From contig CM077345.1 of the NCBI GenBank assembly GCA_039655645.1, positions 63,091,959 through 63,155,958 of the forward strand: 64,000 bases of DNA, written 5' to 3'. The stretch's first letter is position 1. Each line of letters begins with the position of its first letter. Source of the DNA: Ammopiptanthus mongolicus. Taxonomy: Eukaryota > Streptophyta > Magnoliopsida > Fabales > Fabaceae. Both the position numbers and the translations under genes were made by a program. Below, piece after piece: positions 45,223-55,955 of the stretch. Under the pieces are notes generated by a model. That model made no database searches, had not been told where the DNA came from, and was given only the letters and a program-made list of their open reading frames with translations.

Positions 45223-45312
45223 TGAGACAACCTCTTCCTCGGAGGTCCCATTGGTAACCCGAACTCAAATTCTTAACGTCGCAGCGCAGCGTGGTAATAT
45301 AAAAATGCGGAA
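45223..45312 (-). mobile_element. LTR3: 90-bp U5 remnant of a Tekay-type LTR
   Basis: The plus strand TGAGACAACCTCTTCCTCGGAGG...AATGCGGAAAT is the terminal 90 bp of the same LTR (compare 37418 and 49898). At 45312/45313 it changes abruptly to the 3' end of copy D pol. About 2.8 kb of LTR3 and the PPT of copy D are missing. Both partners have a GGA-ATATT-like word at the junction, so deletion through short homology is likely. Confidence 0.85.
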
Positions 45313-48300
45313 ATTACTGTTGCATGTCTTCTTCTCATTCCCAGGTAGCATCTCCGGTAACTTCATCCCATTTGATCTTGACCAACGAAATGTTTTTGCC
45401 TCGGAGTTCCTTAATCCTTCTATCCGCGATCCTTACAGGCAAGGCCTCATACTCAAGGTTCTCTCTCAATTGTATTGACTCTGGTTCTAAGACGTGTAAT
45501 GGATCGGAGTAATATTTTCTCAACTGAGAAACATGAAAGACATCATGAAGGTTGAAAAGGGTTGGTGGTAAAGCGATATGATAGGCTACAAGACCAATTC
45601 GACGAAGAATTTGAAATGGTCCACGATTTGATTGCTCTGCCAATCCCAGTCCTTGGAGTTACTCTCAGAAAAACATGGTCTTCTTTATCGCTGTAACTCT
45701 TTTGTCTGTCCAGTGCGACTTTCATCTTTTCCTTTATCCTCTTGTTTGTTCCGTCATCTGTTGTACTACCTCCGGTCCTAGCACTTGACTTTCTCCCATC
45801 TCATACCAACACAACGGTGTTCTACATTTTCTTCCATACAGCGTTTCATAAGGTGCCATACCTATACTTGAATGAAAATTGTTGTTATAGGTGAACTCAA
45901 TCAATAGTTAGAACTCATCCCAACTTCCTGTGTGTTCTAAAACACAGGCTCTTAAGAGATCTTTCAATGATTGAATCGTCCGTTCTAATTGACCATCCGT
46001 CTGAGGATGATAAGCAGAATTCAACCTCAACTTAGTTCCCAAAGCCTTATGTAACTGCTTCCAGAATCTAGATGTAAATCTTGGATCTTTATCGGAAACA
46101 ATACTAGAAAGCACTCCGTGCAACCTTACTACTTCCTTGATGTAGATTTGGGTTAACTTCTCCAACGTATAACCTTCGCTAATAGGTAAGAAGTGAGCAC
46201 ACTTCATCAACCTATCGACGGTTACCCAAATGGCATCATGCCTCTTGTTAGTCCTTGGCAACCCAACCACAAAATCCATAGATATTCCATCCCATTTCCA
46301 TTCTGGGATATCTAAAGGTTGTAACAACCCCGCTGGCTTTTGGTGTTCTATCTTTGCTTTCTGACACGCCCAGCAATCCAACACATACTCAGCTACCTCC
46401 TTCTTAATTTCGGGCCACCAAAACATTTTTTTAAAGTCCTGGTACATCTTGGTAGTTCCTGGATGAAAACTCGGCCTACTCTTGTGCGCTTCCTCGAAGA
46501 TCATCCTTCTTAGTTCTATAACCATTGGCACACAAATCCTATCACCATACCTCAAGACTCCATCTTGATTCATCCTAAACTCAGACATTCTGCCTTTCGC
46601 TACTTGTTCCTTCACTTTCTGAAGATATTGATCAACCTCCTGCTTGATCGTCTTCAAAAAGTCGCTCGTTACTGTGACCATTCCTAGGTGTGTCTTACCT
46701 CTAGATAATTCCGTACCTAAATTCAAATCTCTAAACTGTTCAATCAGTTACAGTTCTTTCACCATCCTAGCAGATACGTGTAAGGATTTCCTACTTAACG
46801 CATTAGCTATCACATTCGCCTTTCCTGGATGGTATCGTAGATCAAATTCATAATCCTTGATGAATTCCATCCACCACCTTTTCCTCATATTTAACTCTTT
46901 CTGATCAAACAGGTACCTTAAACTCTTATGGTCACTATACACCGTAAACTTAGCTCCATATAAATAGTGTCGCCATATCTTTAAAGCAAACACTATAGCT
47001 GCTAGCTCCAAATCATGAGTCAGATAATTCCTCTCATGAACTCTCAGTTGTCGTGAAGCATACGCTACAACCCTCCTTTCCTACATTTGGACACAGCCTA
47101 ATCCTTGGTATGACGGGTCACAATATACGTCAAATTGTCCCAAAGAATCTGGTAACGTCAATACTGGTGACGTAGTCAACCTCCTTTTCAGCTTCTGAAA
47201 ACTCTCCTCCCATTTGTTCGTCCACACAAAGGATATTCCCTTCCTAGTTAGCTGCGCATTGGCAACGCAATTTTCGAGAATCCTTCGATGAAACTTCGAT
47301 AATATCTAGCTAGTCCTAGGAAACTTCGTATCTCACTTACCGACTTAGGACTTTCCCAGTGTACCACAGCTTCAACATTTGCTGGATCTACTACTATCCC
47401 ATTTCGATTAATCACATGACCTAAGAACTGCACTTCTTCTAACAAAAATCACACTCGGACAACTTTGCATAAAGTTGTTGGTCCTTTAACACTTGAAGCA
47501 CAATCCTAAGATGTTCCTGATGCTCTTCCTGATTAAGAGAATAAATAAGAATGTCGTCAATAAACATAACTACAAACTTATCTAAGAATTGTCGAAAAAT
47601 CCGGTTCATGTAATCCATAAACACTGCTGGAGCATTAGTTACACCAAAGGGCATAACCAGATACTTGTAGTGTCAATACCGGCTCCTAAACGCCGTCTTC
47701 CGAACATCCTCCCTCTTGACTCGAATCTGGTGATAACCAGATCTTAAGTCAATCTTTGAAAACATTACCGCTCCTTTCAACTGGTCCATCAAATCGTCAA
47801 TCCTAGGCAACAGATACCTATTCTTGATCGCCACCTTGTTCAACTGCCGATAATCCATGCATAGCCTTGAACTTCCATCCTTTTTCTTAAACAGCAGCAC
47901 TGGTGCTCCCCAAGGTGAAGCACTCGGTCTTATAAAATCCATAAACACTGCTAACTCCGTTGGAGCCATTTGATTAGGTGCTATCGAAATCGGTCCAGTT
48001 CTCGGTACGAGATCTATGGCGAACTCTATCTCTCTCTCCGGTAGTAAACCCGGAACGTCATCAGGGAAAACATACGAAAACTCTCGCACTATAAGCAACA
48101 CATGTTTATGAGATTTACTACCTAGCTTACTATCAATGGCAGGCATCAATCTAGATCGCTCAGGGAATGACAAGGTCTTTTTAGAATAATCTAACACTAC
48201 AAGGCTAGCCGATACCAATCCATGCCTAAAATTATATCGAGTTGTTGCATAGGTAAACAAACAAGGTCAACAAGAAAAGTTCGCTTCTCAACGATAATAG

Positions 48301-48594
48301 GACAATTTAAGCAAACAGTTATGTTGTCAAAGAATTAGTAGGAGTAGAAGCAGTTAAGTCATAAGGAAGCAAAGAAACAGGCAATTTCAAATGATCCACA
48401 CACTCTTGGGATATGAAGGAATGCGTAGCTTCCGAGTCAAACAATACTGATAAGAATTTACATGACAATAGGCACATACCTTGTATAAGATCAGGGGATT
48501 GAGAGGATTCAGCTCCTCTTATGGTAAACACCCTTCCGGTGGCTTGCGGTCTCGCTGCTTGATGTTCTGTTCCTTGGGCTCTGGTTGCTGGGCC
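45313..48594 (-). pseudogene. Copy D pol (protease-RT-RNase H-integrase-chromodomain)
   Basis: Minus-strand frames, in order: protease (48531-48319), whose active site reads FDSEATHSF instead of DSGA/DTGA; RT (48260-47673 with LCMDYRQLNKVAIKNRY, then 47654-47439 with FIDDILIYS); RT connection (47445-47248); RNase H (47011-46748, YSDHKSLRYL); integrase (46726-45908) with a complete HHCC finger (HKSRPSFH ... CWACQ) and the SMDF / VSDKDP / HPQTDGQLER catalytic blocks; then the C-terminal region and the tail VKIKWDEVTGDATWE. At least four frameshifts and several stops are present. Pol reaches to within about ten codons of its normal end before the LTR3 junction. Confidence 0.9.
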
Positions 48595-49647
48595 CTACCG
48601 GCCTGTATCGTACCTCGCTGCTTGTGAACATTCTGGAGCTATGTGACCTACTTGGCCACATCGGAAACACTGTCGAGTCTCCCTGATCGGACAATCTCGA
48701 ATTAGATGTGATCCTCCACACCTAAAGCATCCACTTGGTTGGGGTTGTCCTTCAGCTGGTCTTGTTGTTTGACGGTCATAAGGCTTCCGTCCTATCTGAA
48801 ACCTTCCTTTTTCTCCTCGACCTCTCTGGTCAAACCTCTGAGTAGGTCCTCCAGTTCTGCCTTGCTGCATCTCTCTCTTCTTGTCAATGTTCTCATTGAC
48901 TGAACATCTCTCTAACATCTCAGGCAGTCGGGTGATATTCAGAGGTGCAATCACCCTTTGCAGATCATACTTCAAGCCGTCTTCAAAACGCCTGCACACC
49001 CACTCTTCATCGGGAAACCTCCGATAAAATTCAGAGAATTTGAGTAGCGCTTCGAACCTAGTAGCACACTCACCAACAAACATGATCTCTTATTTCAGGC
49101 CCATGAACTCTTTCTCTTTCTCTCTTCTCATCATTCTGGGGAAATACTTCTCTAGGAAGTATTCCCGAAACAGTCCCCAGTTAATAATTCTATCTTCTAC
49201 TTCAAGCATCCTCTGCTTGCCTTTCCACCATAGTTCTGCACCTCCCATCAGCATGAAGGATGCATAAGTTACCTTTATGTCCTCACAACAATGCATTGCC
49301 GCGAAGATTTTCTCAAGCTCCTGAATTTAGAGTTCAGCTCCCTTCGGATTGAAGTCACCATGAAACTACGGCGGCTTCCCCTTTAGAAATGCATTCAGTC
49401 TAGTGTCTTCCATTACCACTTCGCCTCTCTGATTCTGTCTCTGTTGCTGTTGCATGGTCAACTGCAAGAGTTGAGTGTTCTGCTACGTCTGATGCAGCAT
49501 TGCCGTTGCCAACTCCCTAACTGTCCTTAGGGTTTCATTTGACTCTATCCCATCACCAATGTTGGAACTTCCTTCGTGACCATTTCCATGTTCAACAACA
49601 CTCTCTGTGACCTTTCCGCCACGTCCTCTAGGTCGTCCGCGAGCCAT
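48595..49647 (-). pseudogene. Copy D gag
   Basis: Read in one phase from ATG at 49647 (MARGRPRGRGG). The gag domain (YASFMLMGGAELWWKGKQ, FLEKYFPRMMRREKEKEFMG, FYRRFPDEEWVCRRFEDGL) is followed by an Arg/Gly/Gln-rich basic stretch and two zinc knuckles (CFRCGGSHLIRDC and CFRCGQVGHIAPEC). Stops occur at 49483-49485, twice near 49320-49370, and after GLK near 49090. The first of these is at the same codon as a stop in copy E. Gag would be the capsid and RNA-binding protein. Confidence 0.9.
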
Positions 49648-49879
49648 TTAATATCCTGTGGAAGAAATTATCAGCTCACATTTGTAAGACATACAAGACC
49701 ATATTATCATATGCATGCATCATATGCCTCACAAATGTTCGAATAGTTACCTCTTACGGCAACTCGTGTATTGACACTCTACCGAACTTCTAAGCATAGT
49801 CATTACCCAAGGCGGGTTCGACTAGACACGGCCATAAATCACAACTTAACCCAAGCAGTCCTTGATTAAGAATCAAACT

Positions 49880-49891
49880 GCTCTGATACCA
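49880..49891 (-). promoter_or_regulatory. Copy D primer-binding site (initiator tRNA-Met)
   Basis: The minus strand reads TGGTATCAGAGC six bases after the LTR4 end, the standard initiator-Met PBS of Tekay/Del elements. Confidence 0.95.
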
Positions 49892-50011
49892 TTAAAATGA
49901 GACAACCCCTTCCTCAGAGGTCCCATTGGTAAGCCGAACTCAAATTCTTAACGTCGCAGTGCAGCGTGGTAATATAAAATGCGGAAATATTAAAACAACC
50001 AACACACTGAT

Positions 50012-51752
50012 TGTTGGGGTATGCCCTAGTGGCCAATCTATTTTGAATTGATAATCATTTGTATCATGACTTTGATCATATATTTGATATATGTATAAGG
50101 CATTTATTTGTTATGTTATATTTGATGATCATATTTATAGCATAATAAAGTCCTTAGAATAGATAGTTCATTTAATGGAATGTCAAGTATGACTTGACCG
50201 TGAGATGTCATTAAATTATAGAACACTATTCTTAAATATCCATAGTCAAGTATTATTATTAATAAGGACAATAATAATACATTGAGACTATTATGTAAGT
50301 GTACTGATGACCACATCTCACGAGTCATAGATATAAGATATCAAGTCTTCACATAGGTATAAATATTAGTGGAATATTTATACTGGAGTGACCCGCTATG
50401 AGAACGCTGCATAATAGTTATGTAAGTGTCATGAGCGATTCTCATGGTGACCATAGTGAAGTAGTCCTTCAACTTGAAGTCACTACGATTTCTAACATAT
50501 GTAGTTGTAGGCTTTGACACTATTAAACGTTGTCTATAACAGAACAACTATAAAGGCAGTTATTGGACCTGCAATGAAACATGTTGAGGAATGTGAGTGA
50601 TGCAGATAGGATTCGTCCCTCTTACATAACAAGAGTAATGTCTATAGGCCTCTTGATGGTATGAGACATAGAAATGCATGACCATGGTAAGGTGGGACAA
50701 TATAAGATACTGAGCCCACATGATCGTACGTCAATTACTAGATCAAGAAATAAATAATTAGACTTAACAAGGATGACACATTTATGCCTTGTGTTCAATT
50801 AAGACATTGAGACGAGAGGACGTTGACTTCACATTATATATGGTTACAATACGATTTTAATTGTATCACCAATATTCTAATTAATTGGGTAGCAATGATG
50901 TATTGCTAGATGCCGCTCATTGTTTACAATATTAATTGATTATTAATATGGTTAATAATAATTAATATTATTGCCAATTAATTGAGAACCTATAGGGTCA
51001 CATGCATAGAGCAAATGTTCAGAGAATTAATTTGATTGATTAATTTAATATGATTTAATTAATAATTAAATGGGATTGATTTAATTGATTAATTAAATAT
51101 GATTTAATTAATAATTAAATGAGGATAAGTTTAATTGATTAATTAAATATGATTTAATTAATAATTAAACATTGAGCCTGTAACGTACAGTGACCTAAGT
51201 GGGTTAGGTTAAGTGAGTAACAATTATTAGTAAGCTGTACACGTAACTTAAGTAACACAACACAGAGCACTCATAACGGCCGTTATACACCCTTGACAGG
51301 CGCACCGTCTTTTCTCTTTGTGTGTCGTGCCTCTCTCAATCCTGATAGCTAGCACTACGCTATCTCTGACGTTGGTTTGCTAGCGTGGACTGAGTAGAGA
51401 TATTACTAATTTGCAATAAAGGTGATTGAGAAGCCTTTTCTTATGGTGGTTATGGCTGGATCGAGCTGATTTTTGGACAGCAGGTTCGTGACATATGGTT
51501 CTACATCTTCACCGTTCAGTTTTGCGATATGAGGTCTGGAGCGAAAGTTTTGAGCAATGCAAGTATCAGCGTTTTTGGCTAACCGGTGTCGTTGGCGCGC
51601 TCACAGTGTTCGCGGTAAAGCGACGCTTCAAGAGGTATACACAATATCCTTGTGATTCATGTGCAATACGTGGTCCTTTAGTAAAGGGGTTTTTTTCTCT
51701 CAAGAGGTTTTTATAAATTGTTTTAAAAATTACCCCTCTTGAAACCCCAACA
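50012..51752 (+). mobile_element. Solo LTR, 1741 bp, TSD CTGAT
   Basis: It begins TGTTGGGGTATGCCC and ends GAAACCCCAACA, with CTGAT on both sides (50007-50011 and 51753-51757). LTR2 retains the empty site (ACACACTGATACCATAATA at about 37517). It has no PBS, PPT or protein domain; its short frames are not conserved. The TGTTGGGG/CCCCAACA ends are usual for copia LTRs, but superfamily and orientation cannot be proven without an internal region. Confidence 0.9.
51026..51170. repeat. Three tandem 50-bp AT-rich units in the solo LTR
   Basis: A unit containing ATATGATTTAATTAATAATTAAA repeats at about 51049, 51099 and 51149. Each unit is rich in TTAATTAA-type self-complementary words. The related LTR at 34522 has only one corresponding AT-rich stretch (about 35205-35245). 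Confidence 0.8.
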
Positions 51753-52360
51753 CTGATAGCATAATACCATACACAAATATAAAAGTAAGAGTATTGGCTC
51801 TCTCAGTAGAGCCTATAACCAAAATCACAACCAACTATTAATTTCAAAGTACGCAACTTAAACAAATTGAAAGCATGGTAATCAAAATAAAATACATACA
51901 ACTTCCTCTCTTGGCACCAAAAATACATTTTTGTTCAAACCCATGTACTGGCCATAACAAATAAGACTACTAATCCCCATACGACTATGACAAGGGTAGT
52001 GAAAACCCCCAAGCTCTACAGTCCTCCAGTGCTAGGATCCGGGGCTCTCCCACCAGCATCCGGTTCAATAGGTATGCCATCGATCGCCTCTGGCAACTCC
52101 TCAACAGGATCTTCTCGTGCGATCGAGAATAGCAACACTCAACAACACAGCAGTGTCAATTAATCAACTCCCAAACCATTCTCTCTTAACTACTGTCCCT
52201 TACACTCATGCAACTCATGACTATATGGACGCAATCACGACGCGACATCCCCAATAGATCAAGATGTCTCGGTCATCTCTATGCCACCCCCCATAATGCA
52301 AGGTTCTGCCAACAGCCCGTAGGCTCAACTCATCTCATGCATACGACATATTCCGTCGCC

Positions 52361-52500
52361 CGCAGGCAAGGTCGGAATATTCGCCCGTCAACAATGCAAC
52401 TTACGGTAAAGACATATCCCCTCGTCCGCAGGCCAGGTCGGGACATTCGCCTGTCCGTTAACAACTAATCAGTACGATCATCTCCTCGCAGGCAAGATCG
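52361..52500 (-). repeat. Three minisatellite units in LTR4
   Basis: CGCAGGCMAGGTCGG cores at 52361, 52427 and 52487 (66 and 60 bp apart), separated by ATTCGCCCGTCAACAATGC-like sequence. They are homologous to two units in LTR2 and four in the copy E LTR. Confidence 0.85.
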
Positions 52501-52688
52501 ATCGTTCGTACGCCAACACAGTGATGAACAACAACCATGCAACATGAATCTCACCGACTCATCTCGGATCAATACTTAGTGTCTCAACCACAACTTATAA
52601 CAACCACGACCAACTTTCATCGACTTAACCGGGTATCAACTTTAAATCACAACGCAAACAGATCAACTGGATCTCTAGGTTGAGCACT

Positions 52689-52691
<3 letters not shown>

Positions 52692-52737
<46 letters not shown>
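52692..52737. repeat. (CA)n(TA)n microsatellite in LTR4
   Basis: About 16 CA units followed by 7 TA units. It is the mirror counterpart of the TA/GT tract at 54360-54446 in the inverted LTR. Confidence 0.95.
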
Positions 52738-54359
52738 CCTCGACTTTCTCACCACATATTCATCTCCCAACTCATCAAAATTTACTGCCTACCTCTGCTC
52801 AGACATCAGCAGTCACAACATCACATCATAAAGCAACCAGAAACAGATTCAATGATAATATCAACGCATAGATAAATTCAAGTAATTATAAATATTTAAT
52901 AGGCATAACATACATATCACATATATTATAATAAACATGCAATCACAGAACAAGCAACCTCGACATACAGTAAAATCAACCTATAGGCCAATCGACCTCT
53001 AGTAGGGTTTAGGTCGCCCTACGCATATCAATATATATATTATTTTAAATCTTGCCTCCCCGACGATATTGTGGTTCTTTCCCCCACCTTAATAATGTTC
53101 CCGTGCGACTCCGATTGCGGCTCTACAACTGTCAATGGTGCGTGCTTTCGAATGTTCGAACACCGTCGGATCCTTCACAACAAACCACAACCAGAAATCA
53201 ATAAAATCCAATAAAAAAAACCCTCTAGTAAATAGGACCAAGGTTCTGCCCCTATTTATTTAAGTAGGTTAGGGATGTTGAAATTCTACGAACTCTTGGC
53301 TTAATGATCCTTAAGCATGACTAAGACATAATTTATGATCAATTGTCAAAAATTTGAACCATAACCCTTTCAACCAAAAAACTAGGGTTTCGGCCATAAT
53401 GGTTAGAAATAGGTGAGAGTTTGATTTGGTTTTCTAACCACTTGGATTACATGATCATAGAATGAAAAAGGTGAAATCAAGAATCATTTCACAAATTTGA
53501 ACCAAAAACCCATTTCCCACAAAACTCTTAGGTTCGGCCACTTTAAGTTAAATAGGCTAGGCAAGGCTAGGTATTTTTGGGGGAAATGGGTTTTTTCTTC
53601 AATTTTTGTAAAATGATACTTGATTTCACTTTTTCATTCCTATGATCATTCAATCCTAGTGATCAGGAAACCAAATCATAATCTTAGCTTACTTTTATCC
53701 ATGAGGGCCGAACCCCATCTTGATTAGTGGATGGGTTTTGGTTCAAATTTTTGACAATTAATCATAGATTATGTCTTAGTCATGCTTAAGGATCATTGAT
53801 TTAAGAGTTGGTAGAATTTCAACATCCCTAGTCTATTTTAGTAAATAGGGGCAGAACCTTGGTCATATTTTCTCGAGGGTTTTTGATTGGATTTTATTGA
53901 TTTCTGGGTATGGTTTGTTGTGAAGGATCCGACGGTGTTCGAACATTCGAAAGCACGCACCATTGACAGTTGCAGAGCCGCACTCAGAGTCGAACGGGAA
54001 CATTATTAAGGTGGGGGAAAGAACCACAATATCGTCGGGGAGGCAAGATTTAAAATAATATATATATTGATATGCGTAGGGCGACCTAAACCCTACTAGA
54101 GGTCGATTGGCCTATAGGTTGATTTTACTGTATGTCGAGGTTGCTTGTTCTGTGATTGCATGTTTATTATAATATATGTGATATGTATGTTATGCCTATT
54201 ATATGTTTATAATTACTTGAATTTATCTATGAGTTGATATTATCATTAAATCGGTTTCTGGTTGCTTTATGATGCGATGTTGTGACTGCTGATGTCTGAG
54301 TAGAGGTAGGCAATAAATTTTGATGAGTTGGGAGATGAATATGTGGTGAGAAAGTCGAG

Positions 54360-54360
54360 G

Positions 54361-54446
<86 letters not shown>
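54360..54446. repeat. (TA)n(GT)n microsatellite in the copy E LTR
   Basis: About 10 TA units then about 33 GT units with one TTT interruption. It creates open frames on both strands that encode alternating residues only. Confidence 0.95.
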
Positions 54447-54449
<3 letters not shown>

Positions 54450-54644
54450 AGTGCTCAACCTAGAGATCCAGTTGATCTGTTTGCGTTGTGATTTAAAGTT
54501 GATACCCGGTTAAGTCGGAGAAAGTTGGTCGTGGTTGTTATAAGTTGTGGTTGAGGCACCAAGTATTGATCCGAGATGAGTCGGTGAGATTCATGTTGCA
54601 TAGTTGTTGTCCATCACTGTGTTGGCATACGGGCGATCGATCTT

Positions 54645-54850
54645 GCCTGCGGGGAGATGATTGTACTGATCAGTTGTTAACGGATGGGCGAATGTCCCGA
54701 CCTGGCCTGCGGGCGGGGGGATATGTCGTTACCGTAAGTTGCATTGTTGACGGGAAAATATTTTGCCCTGGCCTGCGGGCGTGGGGATATGTCGTTACAG
54801 TAAGTTGTGTTGTTGACGAGCGAATATTCCGACCTGGCCTGCATGCGGGT
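54645..54850 (+). repeat. Four minisatellite units in the copy E LTR
   Basis: GCCTGCGGG cores at 54645, 54705, 54771 and 54837 (60, 66 and 66 bp apart). The 66-bp unit contains GGATATGTCGTTAC and GTTGACGRGCGAATATT. Because 66 is divisible by three, a 128-codon frame stays open across it, which explains that frame without a gene. Confidence 0.9.
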
Positions 54851-55189
54851 GAATATGTCGTACCCATGAGACGAGTTAAGCCTGCGGACTATTGGCTGAA
54901 CCTTGCATTACAGGGGGTGGCACAGAGATGAACGAGACATCTTGATCTGTTGGGGATGTCGCGTCGTGATCGCATCCATATAGTCGTGAGTTGCATGAGT
55001 GTAAGAGACAGTAGTTAAGAGAGAATGATTTGGGAGTTGATTGATTGATACTATTGTGTTGTTGAGTGTTGCTATCTGTGTAAAGCATTTTATCGTTGCT
55101 TTCCCATTTATGATGAGTTTCTGTTTCTTACCCCCTATATTTTCTCTATGTCGTATTTTATTTATTCTCGATAGCACGAGAAGATCCTG

Positions 55190-55384
55190 TTGAGGAGTTT
55201 CCAGAGGAGGTTGATAGCCTACCGGTTGAACCTGATGCTGGCGGGAGAGCCTCGGATCCCAGTGTTAGGGGACTTTGAGCTGCTATATGCAGAGGACGAT
55301 CGTCTCTGGGAGACTAACCACTCTCAACGAAGAGTAGTGTATACTTGCCCGACTACCGTATACGTTAGAGTCGTGGTTGGGTAG
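55190..55384 (+). CDS. LTR-embedded ORF of copy E, related to 12948-13262
   Basis: A frame inside the LTR, about 320 bp before its end, contains PRIPVLGDFELLYAEDDRLW and then VVYTCPTTVYVR before a stop. The copy A LTR has RMPVLGDVEIVYHDEKGW and VVYTRP in the same relative place. Codons for the shared P-V-L-G-D differ at third or synonymous positions (CCA GTG TTA GGG GAC against CCG GTG CTG GGC GAC). Upstream, a different phase encodes an acidic stretch (DPVEEFPEEVDSLPVEPD) also found in LTR2 and LTR4, so a frameshift may separate two parts of one older frame. No ATG is evident at the start (the first codon is TTG). It may be an exon. Confidence 0.35.
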   Translation: MRSFQRRLIAYRLNLMLAGEPRIPVLGDFELLYAEDDRLWETNHSQRRVVYTCPTTVYVRVVVG

Positions 55385-55710
55385 ACAATCTTAGTTTGGT
55401 TATGGCCAGTACATAGGTTTGAGTGAAATGTTTTTTGGGGCCAGGAGAGCAAGTCGTATGTATTTTATTTTCCTGCCATATTTTCAGTTATAAATGTTAT
55501 TAGTTGCGTACTCTAAGATAATTGGAATCAGTAATTGTAGACTCTACTGGTGGAGCCAGTACTCTCATGTCTGTATAAATTATTATGGTATCAGTGTATG
55601 GATTGTTTTAATATTTTCGCATTTTTATATTACCACGCTGTGCTGCAACGTTAAGAATTTGAGTTTGGGTTACCAATGGGACCTCCGAGGAAGGGGTTGC
55701 CTCATTTTAG

Positions 55711-55722
55711 TGGTATCAGAGC
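55711..55722 (+). promoter_or_regulatory. Copy E primer-binding site (initiator tRNA-Met)
   Basis: TGGTATCAGAGC, six bases after the LTR end and about 230 bp before the gag ATG. Confidence 0.95.
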
Positions 55723-55955
55723 AGTTTGATTCTTAATCAAGGACTGCTTGGGTTAAGTTGTGATTTCAGGCCGTGTCTAGTCGAACCCGCATTGGGTAAT
55801 GACTATGCTTAGAAGTTGGGTAGAGTGTCCGATACACGAGTTGCCGTAACAGGTAACTGTTCGAACATTTGTGAGGCATATGAAGCATGCATATGATAAT
55901 ATGGTCTTATATGTCTTACAAATGTGAGCTGATAATTTCTTCCACGGGAAATTAA

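Larger units (their letters stand above)
49898..53561 (-). mobile_element. LTR4: 5' LTR of copy D, split by a solo LTR
   Basis: The U5 end (…TTGTCTCA, minus) is at 49898. It is collinear with LTR2 but interrupted by the 1741-bp solo LTR at 50012-51752, and ends at 53561, before the U3 start is reached. There it meets, head to head, the 5' LTR of copy E. It carries three repeat units (52361, 52427, 52487) and a CA/TA microsatellite. In the segment around 52000-52110 it resembles LTR2 rather than the copy E LTR. Confidence 0.85.
53566..55704 (+). mobile_element. 5' LTR of copy E, U3 start missing
   Basis: It runs from about 53566 to ...GGTTGCCTCA at 55704, followed by TTTTAG and the PBS. From 53570 to about 54500 it is the near-identical reverse complement of LTR4 (52600-53550). 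For example, the GTTCGAACATTCGAAAGCACG block and the GGCGACCTAAACCCTACTAG block are shared. The two truncated LTRs meet at AGGCTAGGCAAGGCTAGG (53554-53571). It contains four minisatellite units, a TA/GT tract and a conserved ORF near U5. Confidence 0.85.

Noticed and set aside
54267..54513. Frames on both strands of the GT/CA tract (His-Thr, Cys-Val and Tyr-Ile repeats)
   Set aside because: They are direct translations of a microsatellite.
54545..54931. A 128-codon frame in the copy E LTR
   Set aside because: It is open mainly because the underlying minisatellite has a 66-bp period divisible by three. LTR4 and LTR2 do not keep a comparable frame.
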